A stretch of 64,000 nucleotides of DNA from Arenibacter palladensis. GTDB lineage: Bacteria; Bacteroidota; Bacteroidia; Flavobacteriales; Flavobacteriaceae. The notes beneath the pieces were generated by a model that did no database searches, was not told where the DNA came from, and worked only from the letters and a program-made list of their open reading frames with translations. This document shows positions 26,825 to 36,393 of this stretch, one piece after another. How positions within the stretch are numbered: position 1 is the first letter of the stretch; each line of letters opens with the position of its first letter. Location of the stretch: positions 499,795-563,794 of the forward strand of contig NZ_FQUX01000002.1 of NCBI RefSeq assembly GCF_900129275.1, given 5' to 3'. Both the position numbers and the translations under genes were made by a program.

Positions 26825-28027
26825 ATGAGTATGGACAAATCGAACAAAAAAGCACTGCTTGCCCTAGGGGTAGGAGGCTTTGGTATAGGAATGACCGAGT
26901 TTGTAATTATGGGTATTCTACCGGACGTGGCCAATTCTCTTCAAATAAGTATACCTCAAGCAGGTCATTTCATATCGGCCTATGCCTTGGGCGTAGTAAT
27001 TGGTGCCCCCACTTTAACAGCTCTGAGTGGTAAGTGGCCTGCGCATAAAGTGTTACTTTATCTAATGATCTGGTTTACGGTTTTCAACACCCTATCGGCA
27101 TTTTCAACAAACTATGTCACTTTAATGATTGCTAGATTCTTGTCTGGATTGCCACATGGAGCATTTTTTGGAATTGGTGCCGTAGTAGCAGGAAAGTTGG
27201 CGAAAGAAGGGAAAGCAGCCCAGGCCATTGCCACCATGTTTGCCGGCCTAACCATAGCCAACGTTATAGGGGTCCCGATTGGTACCTACCTAGGTCATCA
27301 TTATAACTGGAACCTATCGTTTCTAATGGTTGGTATTGTAGGTGTAATAGCTCTGCTCAGTATCTACTTTTGGATGCCTAAAATGGAAAAATCGTCTTCC
27401 GACGGATTCTTCAAAGATTTGAAGGTTTTTAAGAGAGTGGAAATTTGGCTGCTCATTTTACTTACCACTATTGGGACAGGAGGTTTCTTTGCGTGGTATA
27501 GTTATATTGCCCCTCTATTGACAAATGTATCCGGACATTCAGAAAGTATGGTAAGTTATGCCATGATTTTAGCCGGGGTAGGAATGGTATTCGGTAATTT
27601 TATTGGCGCTAAGATGGCTGAGATATTTAGCCCCTTGAAAGCAGTTATCATCAGCTTATCCTTAATGGTAATGGTACTTCTGATCAACTTCTTGGTTGCC
27701 GCAAATCCAGTAGCCATATTAATCTTAACCTTCATAATAGGAATCGTTTCCTTTATGGTAGGTACACCAATTCAATTAGCCATAATAAGGGCATCCAAAG
27801 GATCTGAAATGCTCGGATCTTCCATGAATCAGAGTGCCTTTAACATGGGCAACGCCTCTGGAGCGTACTTTGCAGGATTACCCATAGCCATGGGATTTGG
27901 ATTTACCTCCGCAAGCTTGGTAGGAGCCCTAATGGCCGGTACCGGGATAACCATTGCAGTTTTGATCTTGGTGTTTTCTAAAAACAGAGCCGTCAATACC
28001 AAACGAAAAATGGCATTCAATTCATAG
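26825..28027 (+). CDS. MFS transporter, AraJ/YdhP-like drug or sugar efflux family
   Basis: The 400-residue protein has twelve hydrophobic helices. The opening G-F-G-I-G-M-T-E-F-V-I-M-G-I-L-P-D-V-A and the helix 4-5 block R-F-L-S-G-L-P-H-G-A-F-F-G are diagnostic for DHA1 exporters related to AraJ, YdhP and PbuE. A short cytoplasmic loop separates the two six-helix halves near residue 200. Such proteins expel sugars, purines or drugs using the proton gradient; the substrate here is unknown. It stands alone, after a gap with a candidate operator palindrome and before a terminator. Confidence 0.9.
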   Translation: MSMDKSNKKALLALGVGGFGIGMTEFVIMGILPDVANSLQISIPQAGHFISAYALGVVIGAPTLTALSGKWPAHKVLLYLMIWFTVFNTLSAFSTNYVTLMIARFLSGLPHGAFFGIGAVVAGKLAKEGKAAQAIATMFAGLTIANVIGVPIGTYLGHHYNWNLSFLMVGIVGVIALLSIYFWMPKMEKSSSDGFFKDLKVFKRVEIWLLILLTTIGTGGFFAWYSYIAPLLTNVSGHSESMVSYAMILAGVGMVFGNFIGAKMAEIFSPLKAVIISLSLMVMVLLINFLVAANPVAILILTFIIGIVSFMVGTPIQLAIIRASKGSEMLGSSMNQSAFNMGNASGAYFAGLPIAMGFGFTSASLVGALMAGTGITIAVLILVFSKNRAVNTKRKMAFNS

Positions 28028-28059
28028 TTGTAGGTCTAAAATAACATAATATCGTATCT

Positions 28060-28099
28060 AAAAATCTTCAATAATGACAATCATTATTGGGGATTTTTT
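28060..28099 (+). terminator. terminator after the MFS gene
   Basis: CAATAATGA (28069-28077) pairs with TCATTATTG (28081-28089); outer GATT/AATC bases extend the stem and a T-run follows to 28099. Confidence 0.65.
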
Positions 28100-28325
28100 T
28101 ATGCGAGCACCTAAAGTCCTTTACATAAATATCCAGTCGCAAGTTGATAATTAAATCTTCCAAACCGAGCATTTCGCCTGTTTCTTTTTTTTGATCATCT
28201 ACCAAAATTATGTCCGACCAGCTTGGATGTCCATATTCAAAATAAATTCTCAGAGACCTGTTAACCTCTTGTTGTTTTAGACATTAAATCATAAACAAAA
28301 GTATTAACAACTAAATATTTTGATT

Positions 28326-29165
28326 ATGAAAGCAAAACTTATTTTTGGAATGTTGATCCTTGGGCTATTCTTTGTAGGCTGTGACAAGGATAATGTCTTA
28401 GAGGCCATAGGTGAACCCACCACTATAGACGCAATTGAAGAGACCGAACCTGGGTTTCTATCCCTTAAGGCAACTGTAAAAGAGATTATCCAAATTACTA
28501 CTGGAAAGCCCCCTTTGGAAGATGTTTTGGCAGCAATGAGGATATATATCAGTAATGGATCTGAACAAGTATATAACCGCCCATACAATGAATCTCCTGA
28601 AACTATTGAATTGCCTGCCGGTTTTTATAATCTCCTAATAGGCAGTTTCAGTAATTACTCCGCATTGGATGCCCTATTTAATACTGGAAGTTATGGCTAT
28701 TATAATTCCAGCGTACTTATTAACAGCGGTGCTATTACTACGATAAACGCCAATCTGGCCTTGTTGGATATGGCAACTACCATTACTATTTCGCCCGAGG
28801 TAAGCTCTTCCTTCCCTGATATTGAAGTAGATGTCCGGAAATGGACCAATATCTTTGGAAGTAATGAAAAATCGGAATTGACTTGGAATACAGCTCAGAG
28901 CGGTCAAACTGGCTATTTTATGACTTATGATGGAGATTGGATTACAGGAACTCTAGGAGACCAAGGTGGGGATTTGGAAATTTCCATAACAGCCACAAAT
29001 AATTCAGGTTTGCCTGTCACTGCCTCAAAATGGTACATGGGCATTAGCGCGAACGAGCATTACAACATTTCCATAGAGCAGAATGAAATTACGACCGGAT
29101 TAAATTTGATAGTTACTTTAAATGATGAAGTAATCATCGATGATACTATTGTTTTTCCAAATTAA
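28326..29165 (+). CDS. hypothetical lipoprotein, DUF4493-like
   Basis: The 279-residue protein starts with a lipoprotein signal ending F-V-G-C (Cys at about residue 18). The mature part is predicted beta-rich. The segment I-E-L-P-A-G-F-Y-N-L-L-I-G-S-F and the closing N-I-S-I-E-Q-N-E-I-T-T-G-L-N-L-I-V resemble DUF4493 or fimbrillin-like lipoproteins of Bacteroidota, but this is only a resemblance. It is flanked by two terminators and is monocistronic. No function can be assigned. The ATG at 28326 gives a clean signal; a TTG two codons earlier is unlikely. Confidence 0.6.
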   Translation: MKAKLIFGMLILGLFFVGCDKDNVLEAIGEPTTIDAIEETEPGFLSLKATVKEIIQITTGKPPLEDVLAAMRIYISNGSEQVYNRPYNESPETIELPAGFYNLLIGSFSNYSALDALFNTGSYGYYNSSVLINSGAITTINANLALLDMATTITISPEVSSSFPDIEVDVRKWTNIFGSNEKSELTWNTAQSGQTGYFMTYDGDWITGTLGDQGGDLEISITATNNSGLPVTASKWYMGISANEHYNISIEQNEITTGLNLIVTLNDEVIIDDTIVFPN

Positions 29166-29195
29166 GGCGTACCATTTCAATATATACTAGATGCA

Positions 29196-29223
29196 ATAAA
29201 GCCCCTCAAATAAGGGGCTTTAT
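29196..29223. terminator. bidirectional terminator, lipoprotein / leuB
   Basis: ATAAAGCCCCT (29196-29206) pairs perfectly with AGGGGCTTTAT (29213-29223) around a six-base loop, between convergent genes. Confidence 0.75.
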
Positions 29224-29242
29224 AATTATTATTTAAAATATT

Positions 29243-30298
29243 CTAGATATTTTTAGCCAGCCAATCTCCAATTTCACTGGTCTTATAGGCTTTTCCGCCC
29301 TCCGCCAAATCTTCCGAAACCACACCTTCAGCCAAGGATTTGTTTACAACATCACGAATGGCCTGCGCTTCTTCCTTCAAATCAAAATCTTCGAACATCA
29401 TGGCAGCAGAAAGTACGGTGGCCAATGGATTGGCAATGTCCTTACCTGCCGCTTGTGGATATGATCCGTGAATGGGTTCATACAATCTTGTTTTGGTTCC
29501 TACGGAAGCCGATGGCATTAGTCCCATAGACCCGGAAATTACCGAAGCCTCATCGGTTAAAATATCTCCAAAAAGATTTTCAGTTATAATTACATCATAT
29601 CCTTTTGGCCATTGTACCAATCTCATGGCCACAGCATCAACAAATTCATAGGAAACAGTTACTTCTGGGTAATCCTTTTCCATTGCCTGTACTGTCTCTC
29701 TCCACAATCTGGAAGATTCCAAAACGTTGGCCTTATCTACACAACAAAGCTTTTTAGATCTTGTCATGGCCATTTCAAAACCTTTTTTGGCCAAACGTTG
29801 TATTTCGGCACGGGTATAGGTCATAGTGTCAAAGGCGGTGTTCCCATTGTCCTTTCGTCCACGTTCTCCAAAATATACTCCGCCCGTTAATTCCCTTAGA
29901 ATAATTAAATCCGTACCCTCAATACGTTCGCGTTTCAAAGGTGATTTATCTATAAGTGAAGGAAAGGTAAAAGTAGGCCTAACATTGGCAAACAAGCCCA
30001 ATTTTTGTCTCATTTTCAACAATCCCTGCTCTGGACGTACCTTAGCAGATGGATCGTTGTCGAATCTTGGGTGACCTATAGCCCCAAATAAAACAGCATC
30101 CGCAGCTTCACAAACGGCATGGGTTTCATCCGGATAAGGCTCTCCTACCGCATCAATTGCAGCTGCACCGGTAAGGGCAGGCGTCCAGCTTATCTCGTGA
30201 TTGTATTTTTTGGCTATGGCATTGGATACTTTTACCGCTTGATCTATTACTTCAGGACCTATTCCATCTCCTGCTAAAAGGGCAATATTTAATTTCAT
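29243..30298 (-). CDS. leuB: 3-isopropylmalate dehydrogenase
   Basis: The 351-residue protein has the features of the beta-decarboxylating dehydrogenase family: G-D-G-I-G-P-E-V at the N-terminus, L-R-E-L-T-G-G-V-Y-F-G-E (isopropylmalate recognition), Y-E-F-V-D-A-V-A-M, and the G-S-M-G-L-M-P-S-A-S then E-P-I-H-G-S-Y-P-Q-A-A-G NAD-binding block. It oxidises and decarboxylates 3-isopropylmalate to 4-methyl-2-oxopentanoate, with NAD. It is the last gene of the minus-strand leucine operon and ends near a terminator. Confidence 0.97.
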   Translation of the reverse strand: MKLNIALLAGDGIGPEVIDQAVKVSNAIAKKYNHEISWTPALTGAAAIDAVGEPYPDETHAVCEAADAVLFGAIGHPRFDNDPSAKVRPEQGLLKMRQKLGLFANVRPTFTFPSLIDKSPLKRERIEGTDLIILRELTGGVYFGERGRKDNGNTAFDTMTYTRAEIQRLAKKGFEMAMTRSKKLCCVDKANVLESSRLWRETVQAMEKDYPEVTVSYEFVDAVAMRLVQWPKGYDVIITENLFGDILTDEASVISGSMGLMPSASVGTKTRLYEPIHGSYPQAAGKDIANPLATVLSAAMMFEDFDLKEEAQAIRDVVNKSLAEGVVSEDLAEGGKAYKTSEIGDWLAKNI

Positions 30299-30359
30299 TT
30301 ATTTTCGCTTTTTGCCATACGTTTTGCGTCTGGCATGGTTATAATTGTTTGTGATTTTC

Positions 30360-31877
30360 CTAGATTATGTTCAACATTTTCTCGGTCGCTTTTATGGCCG
30401 AAACAGTTTGATCGGAATCCAACCCCCTGGATATAAATTCCTTATCACCTCTTTTCCAAGTAATAATGGTTTCGCAAAGAGCATCGGAATTACTGCCCGG
30501 CGGAATTCGCACGGCATAATCCACCAAAGTGGGCAATTCCAATTTTTTGGATTTGTATACTTTTCTCAAGGCATTCATAAATGCATCATATTGTCCGTCT
30601 CCCTGAGCATGTTCCTCTATAAGTTCTCCATTAATTTCGAGGGCTAGGGTAGTGGAGGGCTTTAAACCTTTGGAATGCGTAAGTACGTATGATTTAACAA
30701 AAACTTTTTGCTGATAGGTATCGCTATCCAAAACATCGGAAATAATATAGGGCAGGTCCTCCTTGGTTACCTTTTCCTTTTTATCTCCCAATTCAATAAT
30801 ACGGGCCGTAACCTTTCTTAATTCATCATCATTCAGCGTAAGTCCAAGCTCTTGTAGATTTTTTTGAATGTTGGCCTTTCCCGAAGTTTTGCCTAAGGCA
30901 TATTTACGTTTCCTACCAAATCTCTCCGGCATTAAATCGTTGAAGTACAGGTTTTTTTTACTGTCCCCATCGGCATGGATTCCAGCAGTTTGGGTAAAAA
31001 CATTATCCCCAACTATTGGCTTGTTGGCAGGAATACCAAATCCAGTAAAGGCAGATACCAACTTGCTCACCTTGTAAAGGGAAGATTCGTTCACCGCCAC
31101 CTCTATTTCTGGCATGAAATCATTGATTACGGCTATAGCACTTGCCATTGGGGCATTACCTGCCCTTTCACCCATTCCGTTAACGGTTAAATGAAGTCCG
31201 TGGCAACCTGCTTTTATAGCCTCCATCACATTGGAAACACTTAAATCATAATCGTTATGCCCATGAAAATCGAAATGCATTTTGGGATAACCCTGAACTA
31301 TTTCCGATATAAATTTGTTTGTTTCGGTATAGGTAAGGATACCCAAAGTGTCCGGCAACAAAACCCTTTTAACTGGCTGTGTGGATAGGAAATCTATAAA
31401 TTGGAATACGTATTCCTTTGAATTTCGCATCCCATTGCTCCAGTCCTCCAAATAGACATTGGTAGAAATACCTTCCTTGGCCGCTTCTGCAATGGTCTTT
31501 TCTATTTCACTAAAATGTTGCTGTGGCGTTTTTTTAAGCTGGTGCGTTAGGTGGTTCATAGAACCTTTAGTTAAAAGATTCTGGACCTTTGCACCGGATT
31601 TTTTCATCCAATCAATGGAAACACCTCCATCAACGAAGGTCAATACCTCAACACGGTTAATATAGCCTTTTGTATTGGCCCATTCGGTAATCTGTTGTAC
31701 CGCCGAAAGTTCTCCCTCCGATACTCGGGCGGAGGCTACTTCAATTCTATCTACATTCAACTCATCCAACAATAACTTAGCCAAGGTAAGCTTTTCGGAT
31801 GCTGAAAAGGACACCCCTGAGGTCTGTTCCCCATCCCGAAGGGTGGTGTCCATTATTTCAATTATTCTTCGTTTCAT
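30360..31877 (-). CDS. 2-isopropylmalate synthase / citramalate synthase family enzyme
   Basis: The 505-residue protein has the HMGL-like TIM barrel of LeuA relatives (M-D-T-T-L-R-D-G-E-Q-T-S-G at the N-terminus, H-F-D-F-H-G-H-N-D-Y-D-L with the metal-binding His pair near 205) and a C-terminal LeuA-dimer regulatory domain (about 380-505). Its sequence V-E-V-A-S-A-R-V-S-E-G-E differs from the common LeuA type. By operon position, between leuD and leuB, it should condense acetyl-CoA with 2-oxoisovalerate for leucine. Citramalate synthesis from pyruvate is a real alternative for this subfamily, although the ilvA gene makes a citramalate route to isoleucine unnecessary. I leave the symbol open. 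Confidence 0.8.
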   Translation of the reverse strand: MKRRIIEIMDTTLRDGEQTSGVSFSASEKLTLAKLLLDELNVDRIEVASARVSEGELSAVQQITEWANTKGYINRVEVLTFVDGGVSIDWMKKSGAKVQNLLTKGSMNHLTHQLKKTPQQHFSEIEKTIAEAAKEGISTNVYLEDWSNGMRNSKEYVFQFIDFLSTQPVKRVLLPDTLGILTYTETNKFISEIVQGYPKMHFDFHGHNDYDLSVSNVMEAIKAGCHGLHLTVNGMGERAGNAPMASAIAVINDFMPEIEVAVNESSLYKVSKLVSAFTGFGIPANKPIVGDNVFTQTAGIHADGDSKKNLYFNDLMPERFGRKRKYALGKTSGKANIQKNLQELGLTLNDDELRKVTARIIELGDKKEKVTKEDLPYIISDVLDSDTYQQKVFVKSYVLTHSKGLKPSTTLALEINGELIEEHAQGDGQYDAFMNALRKVYKSKKLELPTLVDYAVRIPPGSNSDALCETIITWKRGDKEFISRGLDSDQTVSAIKATEKMLNII

Positions 31878-32003
31878 TTATGCAGAACTAGTAACCGTAA
31901 CTCTATTGTCCAATAACTTAAAAAAAGTAAATGCCTTTGTAACCCATCAAGACCAAGGAAAACCTCGTCTCAAAATGTGTTACATTCACTGAAAACCAAT
32001 ACT

Positions 32004-32600
32004 TTACAATGGAGTATCTTCGGCAAATTCCCTTATATTCTCCTTAATATTTAAAAGATAATCAATATCATCAAAGCCGTTAAGCATATTATCTTTTTTG
32101 TAATTGTTGATGTCAAAACTTTCTGACTCACCAGTTGATGTCAACGTAATGGTCTGTTCCGGTAAATTGACTACCAATTCTGTTTTTGGATCCGCATAGA
32201 TTGCCTCAAATATTTTTTCCAAGAACGGGGCACTTACCTGTACTGGCAACACACCGATGTTTAAGCAGTTATTCTTAAAAATATCCGCAAAAAAACTGGA
32301 TACCACACATCTGAATCCGTAATCGTAAACAGCCCAAGCAGCATGTTCCCTAGAAGAACCGGATCCAAAATTTTTGCCCCCAACCAATATTTTACCTCCG
32401 AAGGTAGGATTGTTCAAAACAAAATCCTCTTTTGGAGTATTATCCGGATTGTAGCGCCAATCCCTAAACAAATTGTCCCCAAAGCCCTTGCGTTCGGTGG
32501 CTTTAAGAAAACGGGCCGGAATTATTTGATCCGTATCCACATTTTCAATGGGAAGAGGAACTGCTGTTGTTTTAAGTATATTAAACTTATCGTATGCCAT
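32004..32600 (-). CDS. leuD: 3-isopropylmalate dehydratase, small subunit
   Basis: The 198-residue protein is the aconitase swivel domain: I-E-N-V-D-T-D-Q-I-I-P-A-R-F-L near the start and G-S-G-S-S-R-E-H-A-A-W-A in the middle, which positions substrate. With LeuC it isomerises 2- to 3-isopropylmalate. I chose the ATG at 32600, eleven codons inside the longest frame, because homologues begin Met-x-x-Asp-Lys-Phe. It lies about 180 bases after leuC and 126 bases before the LeuA-like gene. Confidence 0.95.
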   Translation of the reverse strand: MAYDKFNILKTTAVPLPIENVDTDQIIPARFLKATERKGFGDNLFRDWRYNPDNTPKEDFVLNNPTFGGKILVGGKNFGSGSSREHAAWAVYDYGFRCVVSSFFADIFKNNCLNIGVLPVQVSAPFLEKIFEAIYADPKTELVVNLPEQTITLTSTGESESFDINNYKKDNMLNGFDDIDYLLNIKENIREFAEDTPL

Positions 32601-32778
32601 GTTATTTAAACTTATATGCTCAGCGCCCAGCACTAAACAAAAATTAAACTTTATTTTATCGCCAAATTATTTTTGATCTCCTTAAAATTCTCCAGAAACT
32701 GCTTCCAAAAAATATCATTCCAGGATGTCAAAATTTATGCGGAATGCTTTAAAATCTTGCTAAAAGTTTTTTAACGTT

Positions 32779-34188
32779 TTAAACCAATTCCTCTTGCATT
32801 AACTCCCTTGGATCCGTTACCATTCCGGTCACTGCCGCAGCTGCTGCTACCAACGGACTTGCCAATAGTGTTCTGGAACCAGGGCCTTGCCTACCTTCAA
32901 AATTTCTATTGGAGGTACTAACAGCATATTTCCCTGCCGGAACCTTGTCATCATTCATAGCCAAACATGCTGAGCATCCAGGCTCGCGCAGTTCAAAACC
33001 AGCTTCGTGCAAGATGTCCAAAATTCCTTCCTCCTTTATTGCGGATTCCACTTTATGCGATCCAGGTACCAACCAAGCAGTTACATTATCTGCTTTTTTT
33101 CTACCTTTTACAATGGAGGCAAAGGCTCTAAAGTCTTCAATACGGCCATTGGTACAACTTCCCAAAAACACAAAATCGATTGGCTTTCCAATCATATTGT
33201 CGCCCTCGTTGAAGGCCATATATTGAAGTGATTTTTTATAAGTGGCAACACCACCCTCCACAGATTCAGCCTGCGGGATACCATTGGAAATTCCGATACC
33301 CATTCCTGGATTGGTTCCGTAGGTAATCATAGGTTCTATGTCGGCAGCATCAAATGTGATTTCTTTGTCAAAAGTGGCACCCTCATCCGTTTTAAGGGTT
33401 TTCCAATATTCCATAGCCTTGTCCCAATCGGCACCTACAGGAGTAAACTCCCGTCCTTTGATGTATTCGAAGGTCTTTTCGTCCGGGGCAATCATTCCTC
33501 CACGCGCACCCATTTCAATACTAAGGTTACAAACGGTCATCCTACCTTCCATGGTCATGTTCCTAAAAACATCACCTGCATATTCCACAAAATACCCAGT
33601 TGCACCAGAAGTCGTTAATTTGGAAATTATATAAAGTGCCACATCTTTTGGCGTAACACCTTTGCTTAGCTTTCCATTTACATTGATACGCATGGATTTA
33701 GCCTTCTGCTGCATAATGCATTGGGTAGCCAATACCATTTCCACCTCGGAAGTTCCAATACCAAATGCAATAGCTCCAAAAGCACCATGGGTAGAGGTAT
33801 GCGAATCACCACATACAATGGTAGCTCCAGGTTGGGTAATTCCATATTCCGGACCTACTACGTGCACAATTCCGTTTTTTTCATGCCCAAGTCCCCAATA
33901 GGAAATACCATGAGCCTTGGAATTTTCCTCCAATGCCTTAAGCTGATTGGCCGAAAGCGGATCCTTAACTGGCAAATGCTGGTTAATGGTAGGAGTGTTA
34001 TGATCTGCAGTAGCAAAAGTACGCCCTGGATACATTACTGGAATACCCCTACTTTTTAAACCTAGAAATGCTACCGGACTAGTCACTTCATGTACCATGT
34101 GACGGTCTATGAACAGGACATCCGGCCCATTTTCAATCTTATGAACAACATGGGAATCCCATACTTTATCAAATAACGTTTTCTTCAT
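32779..34188 (-). CDS. leuC: 3-isopropylmalate dehydratase, large subunit
   Basis: The 469-residue protein is a full-length LeuC. It starts [13 protein letters not shown] and has [25 protein letters not shown] and [10 protein letters not shown]. The last two blocks supply the three cysteines of the 4Fe-4S cluster. It is the first gene of leuC-leuD-leuA-like-leuB, read from a promoter at 34264-34295. No leucine-rich leader peptide was found ahead of it, unlike the ilv operon. Confidence 0.97.
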   Translation of the reverse strand: MKKTLFDKVWDSHVVHKIENGPDVLFIDRHMVHEVTSPVAFLGLKSRGIPVMYPGRTFATADHNTPTINQHLPVKDPLSANQLKALEENSKAHGISYWGLGHEKNGIVHVVGPEYGITQPGATIVCGDSHTSTHGAFGAIAFGIGTSEVEMVLATQCIMQQKAKSMRINVNGKLSKGVTPKDVALYIISKLTTSGATGYFVEYAGDVFRNMTMEGRMTVCNLSIEMGARGGMIAPDEKTFEYIKGREFTPVGADWDKAMEYWKTLKTDEGATFDKEITFDAADIEPMITYGTNPGMGIGISNGIPQAESVEGGVATYKKSLQYMAFNEGDNMIGKPIDFVFLGSCTNGRIEDFRAFASIVKGRKKADNVTAWLVPGSHKVESAIKEEGILDILHEAGFELREPGCSACLAMNDDKVPAGKYAVSTSNRNFEGRQGPGSRTLLASPLVAAAAAVTGMVTDPRELMQEELV

Positions 34189-34263
34189 TTTATAGGGTTA
34201 TGATTTATGATCTTAGATTAAATATTCTTAAAGAGGCACATTGCCTACTTTTTTACTAGCATG

Positions 34264-34295
34264 CAAAATTAAGACTATCTTGTAAATCATTGAAA
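34264..34295 (-). promoter_or_regulatory. probable promoter of the leu operon
   Basis: On the minus strand TTTC (34295-34292) precedes a perfect -7 element TAATTTTG (34271-34264) by 20 bases. Transcription would begin near 34260, leaving a 5' region of about 70 bases before leuC. Confidence 0.5.
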
Positions 34296-34454
34296 TTAAT
34301 ATAGGAATAATTACGATGTTCAACATAAAAGTTGCCGAATGTTTAGAATATAACCTGTTCTTTTTTTGATATGGCATTTAGCTTTCTCCGCAAGATTTTG
34401 AAACGATAATTTAGGGATGGACAAAGTGTAACCTAGTATTTAATTATTGAGAAC

Positions 34455-34491
34455 AAAAAAGGTGGACAAATCCAATTCATCCACCCATTTT
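34455..34491 (-). terminator. terminator after the M28 peptidase gene
   Basis: On the minus strand GGTGGA (34485-34480) pairs with TCCACC (34466-34461), followed by TTTTTT at 34460-34455: an intrinsic terminator that isolates the leu promoter from read-through. Confidence 0.7.
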
Positions 34492-34512
34492 GAAAGCTTT
34501 ACTTTTTATTAA

Positions 34513-36075
34513 TTACTTAGCGGCCTTATCCACTTTTAGACGGGCCTCCCTATTGGCTATTTCCCAAGCGGTAAGAAAAACCAGTCTAGTTCTATTTTCC
34601 AATAGATCATAATTTATTTTGTCTGGAGTATCCCCAGGCTGGTGATAGTCCGCATGGGTTCCATTAAAGTAGAATATGATAGGAATATTATTTTTTGCAA
34701 AATTGTAATGATCACTTCTATAGTAGAAGCGGTTAGGATCATTTTCATCGTTAAATGTATAATCCAATTCAATATTCATATATTTTTTGTTGACCTCTTC
34801 CGACAGTTCATGGAGTTCGGTACTCAATTTATCGGAACCGATTAAATAGATATAATTCCTATCGCCAGTACGGTTCGGGTCTATTCTCCCTATCATATCA
34901 ATATTTAAATCGGCCACCGTTTGGGACAAAGGAAAAATTGGATCGTGATCAGCATAATATTTTGATCCCAAAAGACCTTTTTCCTCACCGGTAACATGAA
35001 GAAAAACTATGGAACGTTTTGGACCATTGCCATCATCCGCCGCTTTTTTGAATGCCTCGGCAATCTCCAAAAGACCAACGGTTCCTGAACCATCGTCGTC
35101 AGCACCGTTAAAAATCTCCCCCTCGTTGTTTACGCCAACATGATCTAGATGGGCCGATATAATAACAAACTCATCAGGCTTTTCAGACCCTTTAATTACA
35201 GCTACTACATTCTCCGACTCCACGTCTTTACAATCACTTTCAATATTCAGGACCAGTTTAGTGGAAACGTTTTTGGAAGTGTTTTCAGATTTAATATTAG
35301 GAAGAATGGCATTTGCTACATCGGCATCAATAAAAAAGCTGTAAAAATCATTTTGGACTTCATCCTTTAACCCCATGCTACCGCTATCCTTGCTTTGCAT
35401 AAAATTAAACCTATTTTTAAAGCGACCGTAGTTGCCCTCATCAAAATACATTACCCCAATGGCGCCTTTGCTCGAGGCCAATTCCATTCTTTTTCCAATA
35501 GATTCCGACATATTGCTCCATACAGATGCCTCATTGGAGCCCGATAGGGTATAGGTTCCGTCAGTGTTCATAGGTTCCCCTGCCTTTATCAAAACTATTT
35601 TACCCTTTACATCCACCCCGGCATAATCCGAGTAATTCTCTTCTTCTATACCATAGCTTACATATACTATATTATCAAAGCTACCCGTGGCAGCTGTAAA
35701 TGTCAGCAACCCTTCTCCATTTTGGTATTCCTTTACATTAATGGAAACAGATCCCTTAGGTAGTTTACTTATGACCAACGGAACATTTTGAAAATAATTT
35801 CCATCAGATTGGGCGGCTGGAATGCCAAGCTCAACATATTCCGCCTTAAGGTATTCCACTGCCAATTTTTGTCCCGGTTCTCCAGTATCCCTTCCTTCAA
35901 ATTCATCCGAAGCATAAGTATAGAGGTGCTCCTTTAATTCGGCCTCTGTAATGGATTGCGCATAAACCATGGGGTCTACACTGGTTTCTACCGGTTCAAT
36001 TTGTTGGGAAATGGTTTTTTGCGATGAGTTGCAGGCCAAGGAAAGTCCTAACGCAACAAACAGTATCTTTTTCAT
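34513..36075 (-). CDS. secreted M28 family zinc metallopeptidase (lipoprotein)
   Basis: The 520-residue protein starts with a short lipoprotein-type signal (Cys at about residue 15). A PA-like insert is visible at about 130-230 (Y-V-S-Y-G-I-E-E-E ... V-D-V-K-G-K-I-V-L-I). The M28 catalytic domain follows, with the zinc ligands in A-H-L-D-H-V-G, G-A-D-D-D-G-S-G, G-E-E-K-G-L-L-G-S, N-I-D-M-I-G-R and a final T-H-A-D-Y-H-Q-P-G-D-T. Such enzymes are aminopeptidases or dipeptidases that trim peptides outside the cytoplasm. It is divergent from the hydroxyproline operon; a shared use of collagen-like peptides is an inference from that position only. Confidence 0.92.
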   Translation of the reverse strand: MKKILFVALGLSLACNSSQKTISQQIEPVETSVDPMVYAQSITEAELKEHLYTYASDEFEGRDTGEPGQKLAVEYLKAEYVELGIPAAQSDGNYFQNVPLVISKLPKGSVSINVKEYQNGEGLLTFTAATGSFDNIVYVSYGIEEENYSDYAGVDVKGKIVLIKAGEPMNTDGTYTLSGSNEASVWSNMSESIGKRMELASSKGAIGVMYFDEGNYGRFKNRFNFMQSKDSGSMGLKDEVQNDFYSFFIDADVANAILPNIKSENTSKNVSTKLVLNIESDCKDVESENVVAVIKGSEKPDEFVIISAHLDHVGVNNEGEIFNGADDDGSGTVGLLEIAEAFKKAADDGNGPKRSIVFLHVTGEEKGLLGSKYYADHDPIFPLSQTVADLNIDMIGRIDPNRTGDRNYIYLIGSDKLSTELHELSEEVNKKYMNIELDYTFNDENDPNRFYYRSDHYNFAKNNIPIIFYFNGTHADYHQPGDTPDKINYDLLENRTRLVFLTAWEIANREARLKVDKAAK

Positions 36076-36393
36076 TCAGCTATTTTTAATTAATTGAGAA
36101 TTTTTCAAAAATAGGGAAATCTTTAAGAAAGAATCTTAGTATTTTTATAAAAGTACTTAGTCTGTTATTGTTGTTATTTCATAAGTAGCATAAATACCTA
36201 ACATATAGGATTATGACCAAGACCGGTTGGAATTCCGTTTATTTTAAACAAGGTAATGGCCACATCGTTTTTTAACCAGTTTTTGCCAAAAGAAAGCCCA
36301 ACAAGTTAATATTCTCTCAAATTCGGCTAATATTTCTCTATTTTAAGGTTTATGGTTGTATTAAATTTGTAATTCATTATTAAAATCTTTGTT
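36076..36393. promoter_or_regulatory. divergent intergenic region with a promoter on each strand
   Basis: Minus strand: a perfect TATTTTTG element (36113-36106) lies 31 bases ahead of the M28 peptidase gene. Plus strand: a perfect TAAATTTG element at 36362-36369, with a weak TTTT partner at 36341-36344, lies 25 bases before the hydroxyproline operon. No regulator gene adjoins. Nothing else is seen. Confidence 0.45.

Noticed and set aside
34189-34264. Possible attenuator ahead of leuC
   Set aside because: The only short frame (Met-Cys-Leu-Phe-Lys-Asn-Ile) has one Leu codon, and the GGCA/TGCC stem is four base pairs without a T-run on the coding strand.
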